Source: Verrucomicrobiota bacterium (GTDB lineage: Bacteria; Verrucomicrobiota; Verrucomicrobiia; CAIQCK01). From it: 64,000 bases of DNA. Positions within the stretch are counted from its first letter, which is position 1; each line of letters opens with the position of its first letter. Position numbers and translations under genes: made by a program. Shown one piece after another: positions 16,862-26,753 of the stretch. The notes beneath the pieces were generated by a model that had not been told where the DNA came from, did no database searches, and saw only the letters and a list, made by a program, of their open reading frames with translations. The stretch covers positions 100,633 to 164,632 of the forward strand of contig JACRJX010000032.1 in the NCBI GenBank assembly GCA_016235595.1. Reading direction: 5' to 3'.

Positions 16862-18688
16862 TCACGAACTCAGGAACTGCCAGTAAACCGAGGCGGGCAC
16901 GAACGGCGTTGGATTCTGGTTCGTCTTCCGCTCCGTGAGTGCCGGGAATGAAACGACCAGCTCGTGCTTGGCGCGCGTGACGGCGACGTAGAAGAGCCGG
17001 CGCTCCTCGGCGATGTCGCCGGTTGCCTGAGTGCGCGGATGCGGTATTTGCGTGTGGCCCGCGCCGACGAACCAGACGCCGTCCCACTCCAGGCCTTTCG
17101 AGGAATGGATCGTCGAGAGAATCACCGCGTCGGCGGGATGCGTCTCGTCGGTGTCGCGGCTGAGGTTGAAGCCGTCGAGGAACTCGGCCAGAGAGCCGTT
17201 CATATTCTCCATCGAATTCACCAACGTTCTCAACGTCGCCATCCGCTCTTCGCCGTCTTTCGGATAGTTCGCCAGCATCAGCGGGCCGATCCGGTCCAGC
17301 ATGCACTTGCCTTTCGCGCCGAGCTTCGGCGCGCGGCGCAGTTCGTGGACCCAGCGCGGCAGGTCCGCCGCTTCTTCCGGCCAGTGGTCGTCTTCAACGA
17401 ACTGCCCGCGATGCGCGGCAATGGCCCTGGCCGCCGTGCCTTCGCCGATGCCGGGAAACTGCGTCAGCGCCCGCAGCAGCGCGATCTTGTCACGCGGGTT
17501 TTGCGCGACGCGCAGGAAACAGAGGAAGTCCTTCACCTCCGCCGCGTCGGCCAGCGCGAGGCCGCCGTATTTCTTGTAGCGGATACGGTGCTGGTTCAGC
17601 AGCACCTCCAGCGCCGTCAATGTCCGCGACGAGCGCGCCAGCACCGCGCAGTCGCAGCCGCGCTTGCCCGCGTTCTTGCGCGCGACGATCCATTTCACAA
17701 TGCCGACCGCCTCGTGCGCCGGCGTGAAGTATTTCCGATACTCCACGCTGCCTTGCGCGCCGTTGGCCGCCTCCAAACGCAGCGCGCTCTCGGTGTTCGC
17801 CACCACTTCGTTGGCAAGGTCGAGGATGGGTTGCGCGCTGCGGTAGTTGTTCTCCAGCTTCAGGATTTGTGTGTTGCGGTCCTTCGCCGGGAAATCAGTG
17901 ATGAGCCGCACCTCGGAGCCACGGAATGCGTAGATGGACTGGTTGGCGTCGCCGACGACCATGAGATGATGCGGGTCCAGCCCGTCGAGGATCGCCTGGT
18001 TGAGGCGGTTGTTGTCCTGCATCTCGTCCACGAGCACGTAGCGCCAGCGGTCGCGCAGGTGCTTCGCCCACGCGACGTCGCGCTCCAGCCGCTGTGCCCA
18101 GAGCACGAGGAGGTCGTCGTAGTCCACGACGTTGGCGGCGCGCTTCAACTCCTCGTAGGCGCCGCCGACCTTCAGCATCCGCTTCGTGTGGCTGCCAAAC
18201 TGGGGCTCAAACACCTCCGCGACCGGCGTGCGGGTGTTGCGCGCGAACGAATACAGCTCATTAAGCCGGCCCGGCACAAAGAGCTTCGACTTCGTGTCGA
18301 GGCCGGTCTGCTTCAACGCGGATTTCCAGATGGATTGCGCCTCCGATTCGTCGAGCGTCGAAAAATGGCTGTTGGTAAGACCGAACTTCTCGCCCTCCTT
18401 GCGCATCAGCAGGCTGGCGACAGCGTGATAGGTGCCGACCGTCAGCCGGTCTTCGGCGGACTTGCGCGCCACGGAGGCGACGAGCGTCTCGACGCGCGCG
18501 GCCATCTCGTTGGCCGCCTTGCGCGTGAAAGTGATCATGAGCACGGCGCTGCGCGGCACGCCGGAGCGCACCAGCGACGCCACCCAGTGGACGCTCGTGG
18601 CCGTCTTGCCCGTGCCCGCGCCGGCCATGACGAGGATGCGCCGGGCGCGGCACGCGACGACTGCGGCTTGTGACGGATTCAGTTTCAT
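16862..18688 (-). CDS. UvrD/Rep-family ATP-dependent DNA helicase
   Basis: A 608-residue superfamily 1A helicase. Motifs run in order: Q motif region KLNPSQAAVV, Walker A MAGAGTGKTATS, motif Ia MITFTRKAANEM, motif II VLVDEMQDNNRLNQ (a DExQD variant), motif III MVVGDANQSIYAFRGS, motif IV LENNYRSAQPIL, motif V STIHSSKGLEWDGVWFVG and motif VI RRLFYVAVTRAKHELVV. It would unwind 3'-5' during repair or replication restart. It is somewhat shorter than PcrA/UvrD because the C-terminal tail is missing. The ATG at 18688 lies just before the Q motif; an upstream extension to 18787 is basic and unlikely to be coding. Confidence 0.9.
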   Translation of the reverse strand: MKLNPSQAAVVACRARRILVMAGAGTGKTATSVHWVASLVRSGVPRSAVLMITFTRKAANEMAARVETLVASVARKSAEDRLTVGTYHAVASLLMRKEGEKFGLTNSHFSTLDESEAQSIWKSALKQTGLDTKSKLFVPGRLNELYSFARNTRTPVAEVFEPQFGSHTKRMLKVGGAYEELKRAANVVDYDDLLVLWAQRLERDVAWAKHLRDRWRYVLVDEMQDNNRLNQAILDGLDPHHLMVVGDANQSIYAFRGSEVRLITDFPAKDRNTQILKLENNYRSAQPILDLANEVVANTESALRLEAANGAQGSVEYRKYFTPAHEAVGIVKWIVARKNAGKRGCDCAVLARSSRTLTALEVLLNQHRIRYKKYGGLALADAAEVKDFLCFLRVAQNPRDKIALLRALTQFPGIGEGTAARAIAAHRGQFVEDDHWPEEAADLPRWVHELRRAPKLGAKGKCMLDRIGPLMLANYPKDGEERMATLRTLVNSMENMNGSLAEFLDGFNLSRDTDETHPADAVILSTIHSSKGLEWDGVWFVGAGHTQIPHPRTQATGDIAEERRLFYVAVTRAKHELVVSFPALTERKTNQNPTPFVPASVYWQFLSS

Positions 18689-18925
18689 CAAAGGCGCGAA
18701 AGGAAACCCGCCGCTGTCGCGAGCAGCAAGCAGAAAAGTTTTTCCCCGACGACATCGCGCCCTTGACATGGCGGCGCGCGCCGCCATTTGCGCATCTTTT
18801 GCGTGAGCAAACGAGCGTTGCTCACAAGCTTTGAAAATTTCCCGATCGAAAAACTCCCCGTTCTGCGAAGCCCCAATGCCCTGGCCTGCCGGCTCTGCAA
18901 GAAGCGGAAGTGACCCGCGACGAAA

Positions 18926-20947
18926 TCACTGTGGCATGACAGCGGTCCCGGTGGCTTCCCTGAGCCAGGACTCGGCGCGGGATCTGAGTTCGCGCCGCTG
19001 CCCGTCGGTGATGCCGCGCGGATCGAAACGGTAGGCGTAGTGCAACGCCACGATCTCCTCCAGCGGCGGAATGCGCACGCCAGCCTGACGCGCCGCCTCC
19101 AGACGCCGCAACCATTCGCCCAACGGTTCGCCCTCGCGGCGTGGAAGGCCCGCCTGCATGAGATGCTTTTCGATCAGGTAGAACTCCGAGTCGGCGCCGG
19201 CATAGTTCGGCTTTTGCTCCCGTTGCCCGGGACCTTGCAGGCGGACGCGACGTTTCTTCCAGAAAAGCCGCCACAAAAACCAGAGCATCAGGATCGGAAC
19301 CAACCACAACAGCGCGTTGATAAGGGCAGCGCGGTCGCCGTAGTAGCGCCAAAGGGCGAAGCGGTATTGCAGCGACGAGATCAGGTCGCCGAGCGATTGG
19401 AAAACCGGCGCCTGTGCGTCTTCGATGTCACCCCAAGCGGCGGGCGTCGTGTCGAAATCCCTCCACGTCCCGTCCACATGAACAAGCACCCAGGCATGTG
19501 CGTGGCGGCTGCGCACCAGATGCTCGCGAGCGCCACTGGCTTTCGGCGGGACGCCATAGCCGGTCGCGTAGCGCGCCGGGATTCCCGCCTGCCGCAGCAG
19601 CAACGTCGTGGCGGTCGCGAAAAACTCGCAATGCCCCGCGCGGTCGCGCAACAAGAACCGGTTGAGCGCGGTGACGTTGCCTGAGGCATCGTCGGCCGCG
19701 CTTTTCAAGTGAGTGCGGTAGGTGAATTTCCCGTGGAAGAAGGCCGCCAGACGCCGCATGACTTCTTCCGGCGGCCGGCCCGCCAGACCCAGTTCGCCGA
19801 TGATCTGCGCCACGGCCGGAACTTCCGCCGCGGGAACCACGAGGTCTCGCGAGTGCGGCGGCGCGTCGAGGGTCGAGACGCCGCAATACTTCACCGTGTA
19901 ACGGACGAGCGGCAGGCACTCGCTCACCCGCACGGACCCGTAACGGTTGACCGCCACGACGCCGGCGATCAAACCTTCGAGGATGCACGGGCCGTTGGGC
20001 GCCGGGATGATGCCCATGCCTCGCGGCAAAGACATTGAGAGGGTCGCGGCCAACGGCGACCCGCGCTCGGAAAGAACCCACGTGGCAGGCTCCAGCCCTG
20101 GTTGCAGCGGGACAAACTGCGTGCCGGCAGCAAGCCACGCGCCCTTCCCGCCCGACGCGTCGTAGAGATTGAAGCTGGCCCTGCGAAGAAGCGCAGGAGC
20201 AGGACTGTTGCCGTCCGTCTCAACGCGCAGGACGATGCGGTTTGATAGCTTGAGCTTACCCACCGAACCGATGGCGGTTCGCCTCTGCGTCAATTCCTCG
20301 TCCGAGCCCGAGCCCGTCAGCAAGCGGCTCGCTGTGTCTTCAATCCACACCTGCAACTCCGTCAGCCGGACATGTCCGCCGAAACCGGCAACGCTGACGA
20401 CCCCCAACATCACCCCCCACACCCAGACCGGCGCGACCCGGCGGCGAATCGTCCACAGCAGCCACGCGCCGAGCACCACCACTGCCGTGTAGAAACGGGG
20501 ATCGCGCGCATTGACTGCGCTCGCGGCGATAAAACAGGCCGCGAAATAGCCATAGGACACGAACCAGCCAATCCGTTTCGCCGGTCCGGCATCACGGCCC
20601 TTCCGGTGCAGAAACAGTGAGAAGGTGCTGAGTTGGACGTGGTCCTCCGCGCTGTAAATCGTGGCCGCGACGAACGGGAAGAAGATCAATGGCAGCCAGG
20701 ACATGAACTTGAACGTCGCATAGACCACATTCGTCGTGACGAAGCTGTAGGCGATCGCGCCCAGAAACAGCACGTAAGACAAATCCCAGAAACGGTTCAT
20801 GTCCGTCTCGGAAAAATCCCAGCGCCACCGGATGAACCGTGGCAGCTCCAGGATCAGCGCGCCGGCCGCGCTCAGCGGCAACAACTCGACCTCCCACCCC
20901 CAGAACAGGAGCGTGAAGCCGAGCAGCAAAGGAGGCATCTTCACCAT
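18926..20947 (-). CDS. Transglutaminase-domain membrane protein (TgpA/DUF3488 type)
   Basis: A 673-residue protein with several N-terminal transmembrane segments (MPPLLLGFTLLFWGWEVELL and others to about residue 190). It has a periplasmic transglutaminase-like domain and a further membrane helix (INALLWLVPILMLWFLW) before a cytoplasmic tail. The catalytic triad is visible: Cys in DRAGHCEFFATATTLLLR, His in SRHAHAWVLVHV, Asp in TWRDFDTTPAAWG. It overlaps the upstream DUF58 gene by 7 nt (ATGGTGA), so translation is coupled. The moxR-DUF58-transglutaminase order is a widespread envelope gene cluster of unclear substrate. The start at 20947 fits both coupling and the first membrane helix. Confidence 0.88.
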   Translation of the reverse strand: MVKMPPLLLGFTLLFWGWEVELLPLSAAGALILELPRFIRWRWDFSETDMNRFWDLSYVLFLGAIAYSFVTTNVVYATFKFMSWLPLIFFPFVAATIYSAEDHVQLSTFSLFLHRKGRDAGPAKRIGWFVSYGYFAACFIAASAVNARDPRFYTAVVVLGAWLLWTIRRRVAPVWVWGVMLGVVSVAGFGGHVRLTELQVWIEDTASRLLTGSGSDEELTQRRTAIGSVGKLKLSNRIVLRVETDGNSPAPALLRRASFNLYDASGGKGAWLAAGTQFVPLQPGLEPATWVLSERGSPLAATLSMSLPRGMGIIPAPNGPCILEGLIAGVVAVNRYGSVRVSECLPLVRYTVKYCGVSTLDAPPHSRDLVVPAAEVPAVAQIIGELGLAGRPPEEVMRRLAAFFHGKFTYRTHLKSAADDASGNVTALNRFLLRDRAGHCEFFATATTLLLRQAGIPARYATGYGVPPKASGAREHLVRSRHAHAWVLVHVDGTWRDFDTTPAAWGDIEDAQAPVFQSLGDLISSLQYRFALWRYYGDRAALINALLWLVPILMLWFLWRLFWKKRRVRLQGPGQREQKPNYAGADSEFYLIEKHLMQAGLPRREGEPLGEWLRRLEAARQAGVRIPPLEEIVALHYAYRFDPRGITDGQRRELRSRAESWLREATGTAVMPQ

Positions 20948-22305
20948 CGCGACAGCTCCTCCTGGATTTTTCCGGCGCGCAACAGGTGGAAATGGCGCGG
21001 CTCGTTCTTCATCGGGCCGGGATCGAGCGCGCCGGTCTGCCCCGCGCCGGTGACGACACACACGCGCAACGGCACGCGCAACCCCTGCAACAGCCTCACC
21101 AGCCGCTGTCGTGACGCATCCCACGACAGAAACACGCATACGCAGCCGCTCACCAGCGGCGCGTGGCGCAGCACCAGCGATTCCAACGCCGGGAAGGATT
21201 TGTCGGCGCACGTGCTGACACCCGCCAGTATTTCCAGCATCCGATCGACGTGCCCGACGCCGCGGCCCGCGGTGAAACAATAAGCTTCCGGCCCGACGAA
21301 CAACAAATCCAGCAGCGATTCCTGCGTCTGGATCGTGCAGACGAACGACGACGCCACCGAAACCGCTTCCTCGAAAGCTTCTTCATCCCCGCCCGCCGCG
21401 AACGTGTCGAGGATCAGGGCGTGCCGCACAAAGAACTCGTCCTCGTGCTCGCGAACGATCAGCCGATCCGTCTTGGCGACGCTCTTCCAATGAATGTGCC
21501 GCAGCGGATCGCCGGGGCGGTAGTCGCGCAACGCCACGAACTCATCCGACTGGCCCACCGAGGTCGCCTGCGCGACGCCGGCGGTCTGATACTGGCGGGT
21601 GCCGGGCATGGCAATGGGCGGGAGAATGTAGCGCTTGGGCAGAATGCACAGCGATTGTGGCAACGGCAGGTGCCGGTGACCGAGCATCATTCCAAAAACA
21701 TCCGGCCGGGCCAGCATCATGCCGGTGAAATGAACGCGACCGCGCCGTTGCGGTGTGAACTCGACGCGCACCTCCACCTCGCCGCGCGGCGGCAGGTCCG
21801 GCACGGCTTGCGTGCCGATCGTCGCCGGTTGCTTCCGTGCCACCAAATCGCGCCAACGCGAAGCGCCGATCAACCCGTCGAGCCACGCCACCGCGTCGCG
21901 GGCCTTCCGGGGAGGTTGGGCGGCAAATTCCTGCCACGAAGGACGTGGATCCTCCAGGTCCTCCAGCAAGACCACGCCCTGCTGCAACCGCGGCGACTCG
22001 TTCTTCACCCTCACGGCATAGGTCACCGCGCGGCCCGCCGTCCCGAAACGCGGCAGCAGTCGTTGGACGGAAAACGCGCCCGGCCCGAACCTGCGAAGGA
22101 TGGTCCACAGAGCCGACACGCCCAGCATCGCCGCCAGAAACGCGAACGCCTGGTAAGCCGTCGTCTGGTGGGTGTCGGCGCCGATGGCCGCCGCCAGCAT
22201 CATCAGGCCAAGCGCAAATTCCCCCGCGCGCGTGAATCGCCGGCTCAGCCAGCGCGCACTCGCGAACAGTCTGCGGTAACTGCGATAGAAAAACCGCCGG
22301 AACAT
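20941..22305 (-). CDS. DUF58 domain-containing protein
   Basis: A 454-residue protein with two adjacent membrane helices near the N-terminus (GEFALGLMMLAAAIGA, AYQAFAFLAAMLGVSALW). The DUF58 signature is FVALRDYRPGDPLRHIHWKSVAKTDRLIV (about residues 255-283), followed by a von-Willebrand-A-like region beginning HALILDTFAAGGDEEAFEEA. In related operons these proteins work with a MoxR AAA+ ATPase. The start codon lies 5 nt after the moxR stop and its end overlaps the transglutaminase gene, so the three genes form a tight operon. Confidence 0.88.
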   Translation of the reverse strand: MFRRFFYRSYRRLFASARWLSRRFTRAGEFALGLMMLAAAIGADTHQTTAYQAFAFLAAMLGVSALWTILRRFGPGAFSVQRLLPRFGTAGRAVTYAVRVKNESPRLQQGVVLLEDLEDPRPSWQEFAAQPPRKARDAVAWLDGLIGASRWRDLVARKQPATIGTQAVPDLPPRGEVEVRVEFTPQRRGRVHFTGMMLARPDVFGMMLGHRHLPLPQSLCILPKRYILPPIAMPGTRQYQTAGVAQATSVGQSDEFVALRDYRPGDPLRHIHWKSVAKTDRLIVREHEDEFFVRHALILDTFAAGGDEEAFEEAVSVASSFVCTIQTQESLLDLLFVGPEAYCFTAGRGVGHVDRMLEILAGVSTCADKSFPALESLVLRHAPLVSGCVCVFLSWDASRQRLVRLLQGLRVPLRVCVVTGAGQTGALDPGPMKNEPRHFHLLRAGKIQEELSRW

Positions 22306-22310
22306 GGCCG

Positions 22311-23261
22311 TCAGGCCGGCACGGGAATCCGGCGCAAAATCTCCTGCACGATGCCGCGCGCCGTCAGCCCGGAGAATTTCGCCTGTGGGTCAATCAACAG
22401 ACGGTGCGCAATCACCGGCGCCACGACCTCCTGGACATGCTCCGGCGTGACAAACTCGCTGCCGTCAAACAGCGCCATCGCTTGCGCGGTCTTCATCACC
22501 GCCAGCGAAGCGCGCGGGCTGGCGCCAAGTTGGACGCCGCTGGCGCCGCGCGTGGCCGCCACCACATCCACGATGTAGCGTTTCAGTTCCTCACTGATGC
22601 GGACCTCCATCACTGCGCGGCGCAACCGCAACAGGTCTTGTTCGTTGGCGCACGGCTCGATGAGGTGGAGCGGATGGTTGTGCATCTGGTCTGTGAGGAT
22701 GGCCACTTCCTGCTCCGCGGCCACGTAGCCCAGTTCGAACTGCATCGCAAACCGGTCCATCTGCGCCTCCGGCAACGGATACGTCCCGCGAAACTCGACA
22801 GGGTTCTGCGTTGCGATGACGAAAAACAACTCGGAGAGCGGCCGCCGCTCGCCTTCGACACTGACCTGGCCTTCGCCCATCGCCTCCAAGAGCGCCGATT
22901 GCGTCCGCGGCGAGGCGCGGTTGATTTCGTCCGCGAGCAGGATATGGGTGAAGACCGGTCCTTCGTGGAAATGAAACTGGCGGTCGCGCTGGTCGAACAC
23001 CGACACGCCGACGATGTCCGACGGCAGCAGGTCCGGTGTGAACTGGACGCGTTTGAACTGCACGTTGATGGAGAGCGCCAAAGCCTTGGCCAGCGTCGTC
23101 TTGCCGGTGCCGGGAAAATCCTCGAGCAGCACGTGTCCGCCGCTGGCAACCGCCGCGAGCAACCGCCGCGTGGCCGTCGCCTGTCCCTTCATCACCTTCT
23201 CAATGTTCGCCGCGATGGCCCGGTAAGTTTCGCGAGGGGTTGGAGAATGGTTGGCTGTCAT
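22311..23261 (-). CDS. MoxR-family AAA+ ATPase
   Basis: A 316-residue AAA_3 ATPase. Walker A is LLEDFPGTGKTTLAKAL, Walker B ILLADEINRASPRTQSALLEAM, and sensor I FFVIATQNPVEFRGTYPLPEAQMDRF with the arginine-finger region. The C-terminal lid has GASPRASLAVMKTAQAMAL. MoxR ATPases act as chaperones that activate VWA/DUF58 partner proteins, and the next two genes supply such partners. The ATG at 23261 was chosen because homology starts at TANHSPTPRETYRAI; an upstream frame exists but lacks conservation. It is the first gene of the operon. Confidence 0.9.
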   Translation of the reverse strand: MTANHSPTPRETYRAIAANIEKVMKGQATATRRLLAAVASGGHVLLEDFPGTGKTTLAKALALSINVQFKRVQFTPDLLPSDIVGVSVFDQRDRQFHFHEGPVFTHILLADEINRASPRTQSALLEAMGEGQVSVEGERRPLSELFFVIATQNPVEFRGTYPLPEAQMDRFAMQFELGYVAAEQEVAILTDQMHNHPLHLIEPCANEQDLLRLRRAVMEVRISEELKRYIVDVVAATRGASGVQLGASPRASLAVMKTAQAMALFDGSEFVTPEHVQEVVAPVIAHRLLIDPQAKFSGLTARGIVQEILRRIPVPA

Positions 23262-23553
23262 CCCGATTGCCCTCTTCCCATAGCGCGAAAAGCAGGCGCA
23301 GGCAAGAACGTTGATGAAGGAGGAGCGTTCATCGCGCGAATGCTGCCACTCCATGCGCAGGATGAAGAATTGCGTGCCAGCGCCGACACCAGATACCTCG
23401 CGGTGCAGTTCCATTTTGGACCCGGCCGACGGCCATCTGGTGTTGATTCGCCTTGAGTTTGCCGAGGCATCTGATTAGGTTCGTAATCCATCCTATCCTC
23501 GTACCGACATACGCGAACCAAGATTGAACCTGTAAACCAAAGGAATCGAAATC

Positions 23554-24399
23554 ATGGAAAAGTGGCCTATCGGTGTGTTCACCAGTATTGATGCGGGTCT
23601 GGGTGTGAAACTCGAAGTCGCACGGGAGTTAAAGGTGCCGACGATGCATCTGCACGCTCCCGCCCAGAGCACGCGGACTCCGGAAAACGCCAAGGAGTTT
23701 CTGGCAAAGCTCAAGGAGGCTGGCATCACGTTGACTGTGGTTTTCGGCGGGTTCGAGGGCGAGAGCTACGCGGATATTCCCACGGTCTCCCGCACCGTCG
23801 GTTTGGTGCCGCGCGAGACGCGCGCCGCGCGGACGCAGGAGATGAAGGAGATTTCGGACTTCGCCAAGCTGCTGGGCTGCCGTGTGATCGCGCTGCATTT
23901 GGGATTCGTCCCGCACGACGCCAAGGATCCGTTGTATGGCGAGGTCTTGAAGGTGACTCAGGAGGTATGCGACCACGCCAAGCGCAACGGGCAGAATCTG
24001 CATCTCGAAACCGGCCAGGAAACACCGGAAGCCTTGCTGCAATTCTTGCATGACGTGAACCGCGACAACCTGTTCATCAACTTCGACCCGGCGAACCTGA
24101 TCCTCTACGGCACCGGCAAGCCGATCGATGCCTTGAAGAAGGTTGGCCGCTACGTGCGAAGCTGCCACTGCAAGGACGCCAAATGGGCGACATGGCCCGG
24201 CAAGGAATGGGGACAGGAAGTACCGTTGGGCCAGGGCGACGTCGGGATGGAACAGTTCTTGCGCACGCTTCAGAGCCTCGGCTACGACGGCCCGCTGACC
24301 ATCGAGCGTGAGATTCCGCAGGAGCCCGCCCGTCAAAAGGCGGAAATCGGCCACGCAATACAGTTGCTCACCGAATTGAAGAAGAAGATCGGCATCTGA
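23554..24399 (+). CDS. Sugar phosphate isomerase/epimerase
   Basis: A 281-residue xylose-isomerase-like TIM barrel. Family blocks are VPTMHLHAPAQSTRT, GCRVIALHLGFVPHD, LHLETGQETPEALL (metal-ligand Glu), FINFDPANLILYGTGKPID (Asp), YVRSCHCKDAKW (His) and GPLTIEREIPQEP (Glu). The sequence starts MEKWPIGVFTSIDAGLGV and has AAAGGA shortly before the ATG. It is probably cytoplasmic. The substrate is unknown; this is the third enzyme of this fold in the window and is not closely similar to the other two. The gene stands alone. Confidence 0.85.
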   Translation: MEKWPIGVFTSIDAGLGVKLEVARELKVPTMHLHAPAQSTRTPENAKEFLAKLKEAGITLTVVFGGFEGESYADIPTVSRTVGLVPRETRAARTQEMKEISDFAKLLGCRVIALHLGFVPHDAKDPLYGEVLKVTQEVCDHAKRNGQNLHLETGQETPEALLQFLHDVNRDNLFINFDPANLILYGTGKPIDALKKVGRYVRSCHCKDAKWATWPGKEWGQEVPLGQGDVGMEQFLRTLQSLGYDGPLTIEREIPQEPARQKAEIGHAIQLLTELKKKIGI

Positions 24400-24557
24400 C
24401 AGCAAACCGGTCTTTCGGCGCAACGAAAACGCTGACGATAGGGTTGTCCCTTGTTGGCTGGGCTTGAGCCTGACGGCGGCTTGCAGTGTCATCTGCGCGC
24501 CCATGCCGGCCGGCCCGGATGCCTCCCATTTAATCGCTCGCGGCAAGGCCAACCTTG

Positions 24558-26276
24558 ATGCATAGTAACAGCGTGGTCTTCGACCAAATTAAAAGCTTCA
24601 TAGAGATCTATCACCACCTGCCCCGATATCGGGAAATATTCCTGACGTTCTTCAAGTACGGGTTCGTGGACCTGATGAAGTTTGTCCATCTCCAGAAGCT
24701 GCTGGAGATCGCGGACCGCCAGTTGCATCCGGAGAACGAGGAGCTTCACCGCAAACCGATGGCGGAGCGTTTCCGCATGGCGCTGGAGGAACTCGGTCCG
24801 ACCTTTGTGAAGTTCGGCCAGATCCTCAGCTCGCGGCGGGACCTTTTCGACGAGCCATTCTACAACGAGCTGCGAAAACTGCAGGATGCGGTCCCTCCTT
24901 TTCCCGGCGGCGAGGCGGTGAAGATCCTCGAGCGGGAACTGGGCCGGTCGCTGGGCGAGGTCTTCAAGACATTTGATGAAGAAGCCATCGCCGCCGCCTC
25001 GATTGCGCAGGTGCATCGGGCGACGTTGCTGGACGGCGCCGAGGTGGCCGTGAAGATCCGCCGCCCTGACATCACGCAGGTGATCGAGGTGGACGTGGCC
25101 ATCCTGATGGACGTGGCACGCTTCGTGGAGATGCACGTTGAGGAATTGGCGGTGTTGAATCCGGTGGGAGTCGCGCAGGAGTTTGCGCGGATCATCGAGC
25201 GCGAATTGGACTTCACCAACGAGGCGCGCAACATGGAGCGCTTTGCGAAGCAGTTCAAGGGCAACCGCTGGATTCGCGTGCCGCGAGTTTACCGCGAGTT
25301 TTCGACCGAGTCGGTGCTGACAATGGAGTATCTGTCAGGCTGTCGCATGGACAACCCGGAGCAACTGCGGGCGCAAGGGATTGATCCGGTGCTTCTGGCC
25401 GAGCGCATCTCGCGGTTGATCTTCCAGCAGGTGTTCAAGCACGGTTTCTTCCACGGCGACCCGCATCCTGGCAACGCCACCGTCCTGCAACCGGGCGTGC
25501 TGGTGCTCTACGACTACGGGATGATGGGTATCCTGAGCATTCCATTCCGCGAGAACATCGCGAACATGATCGTCGGCCTCGTGGAAAAGGACTCGCGAGT
25601 GGTCAGCCGCGCGTTGCTCGGCATGTCCGAGGAAGGGTATGTGGACGATCCGCGGCTGCTGGAGGGTGACGTGGAGGTTTTCGCCCAGCAATACCTGGAT
25701 TGCCCGCTCAAGGATTTGAAACTGGGGTTCGTCCTGAACCGCCTCCTGGAGATGCTCATCAACCACAAGCTGCGCATGAAGGCCGACTTCTACCTGGGCG
25801 TCAAGGCGCTGACACAGGTGGAAGCCACCGGCAGGATACTCCATCCCGACCTCAACTTCGTCCATTTCGGCGAACCCTATGCGACGCAGGTCATCGAGGG
25901 AAAATTCGATGTCAAACAGATCCTCAAGAATCTCTACTCATCCGTCGGCGAGACCGCTGATTTCCTGAGGACCTTCCCGATGGAAGCGCGGGACCTGTAT
26001 GAACGGGTCCGCAGCGGACGCTATCGCATCCCGCTGGAGCACCGAATCGACCCGAAGGGATTCGAGCCGTTGCGGAGCACGCTGAATCAAATCACCAACC
26101 GTCTCGCCGAAGCGGTTCTTGCCGCAGCCATCATGGTCTGCTCGAGCATCTTGATCCTGGCGGATCATTCCAATCTGTGGAACTTCCTGCCAGCGCTCGG
26201 CATCGTCGGTCTCGTCATCGGCGGCAGCATCGCCTTCCGCCTGATCATCGCCATCTGGCGCAGCGGCGGAATGTGA
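24558..26276 (+). CDS. ABC1/UbiB-family atypical protein kinase
   Basis: A 572-residue protein of the AarF/ABC1/UbiB/ADCK family. It shows the KxGQ motif (PTFVKFGQILSSRRDL), the alanine-rich nucleotide loop (IAAASIAQVHRATL), the VAIK-like lysine (AEVAVKIRRP), the catalytic GFFHGDPHPGNATV and a metal-binding DYG (VLYDYGMMGI). The C-terminus carries two transmembrane helices (AVLAAAIMVCSSILILA; FLPALGIVGLVIGGSIAFRLI). UbiB-type proteins support isoprenoid-quinone synthesis as membrane-associated ATPases. ATG at 24558 is preferred over the adjacent in-frame TTG at 24555. Confidence 0.9.
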   Translation: MHSNSVVFDQIKSFIEIYHHLPRYREIFLTFFKYGFVDLMKFVHLQKLLEIADRQLHPENEELHRKPMAERFRMALEELGPTFVKFGQILSSRRDLFDEPFYNELRKLQDAVPPFPGGEAVKILERELGRSLGEVFKTFDEEAIAAASIAQVHRATLLDGAEVAVKIRRPDITQVIEVDVAILMDVARFVEMHVEELAVLNPVGVAQEFARIIERELDFTNEARNMERFAKQFKGNRWIRVPRVYREFSTESVLTMEYLSGCRMDNPEQLRAQGIDPVLLAERISRLIFQQVFKHGFFHGDPHPGNATVLQPGVLVLYDYGMMGILSIPFRENIANMIVGLVEKDSRVVSRALLGMSEEGYVDDPRLLEGDVEVFAQQYLDCPLKDLKLGFVLNRLLEMLINHKLRMKADFYLGVKALTQVEATGRILHPDLNFVHFGEPYATQVIEGKFDVKQILKNLYSSVGETADFLRTFPMEARDLYERVRSGRYRIPLEHRIDPKGFEPLRSTLNQITNRLAEAVLAAAIMVCSSILILADHSNLWNFLPALGIVGLVIGGSIAFRLIIAIWRSGGM

Positions 26277-26304
26277 ACGCCCCGAAGCGAGCCGGTGACT
26301 TCTT

Positions 26305-26571
26305 CTAGAGATTCTTCAGTCCCTTGCGGAGAGCCGCGGCGCCTTGATCAATCGCGTCCGTCAGCTTGACCGACGCCTGGTTGACCAGTGCCGACGCCTT
26401 CACCTTCATCGCGTGACGCGCCTTGGCGGTTTTGCCCGCGCTGGTAATCACGCCGTCCTTCAGCAGGGCCGCGGCCTGGTCAATCAGCTTGACGGCGGAT
26501 TGAACCAACGGGTCCTTGTTGCAGGCGGCGGAATGCTTTGTCTTGCCACTTTTCTTTGCAGCCTTAGCCAT
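26305..26571 (-). CDS. Small lysine/alanine-rich protein with internal repeat
   Basis: An 88-residue, strongly basic protein (N-terminus MAKAAKKSGKTKHSAACNK). It is predicted mostly helical, with two related segments, SAVKLIDQAAALLKDG and ASVKLTDAIDQGAAALRKG. An AGGAGGAA sequence lies just before the ATG, so it is probably expressed well. Composition suggests a nucleic-acid-binding or structural protein, but no family is recognised. It is convergent with the UbiB gene. Confidence 0.6.
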   Translation of the reverse strand: MAKAAKKSGKTKHSAACNKDPLVQSAVKLIDQAAALLKDGVITSAGKTAKARHAMKVKASALVNQASVKLTDAIDQGAAALRKGLKNL

Positions 26572-26753
26572 AGTTCCTCCTGTGTGTTACCAGACCTTAC
26601 GAACACCCCGCCGGTATGTCAACGGCTGGCGGCGAAATAACGGCCACGGGAACCGACCCGCCATTGGATCGCCGCAAGTCTTGACCGACCACGCGAGGCG
26701 AAGTATCAAAGCATGCAACTGCGCTGAATGACCCGTCTGCAAAAAGGTATGAG

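Noticed and set aside
16964..18673. 569-codon plus-strand open frame opposite the helicase
   Set aside because: Shadow of the UvrD-type gene; His/Arg-rich product without motifs.
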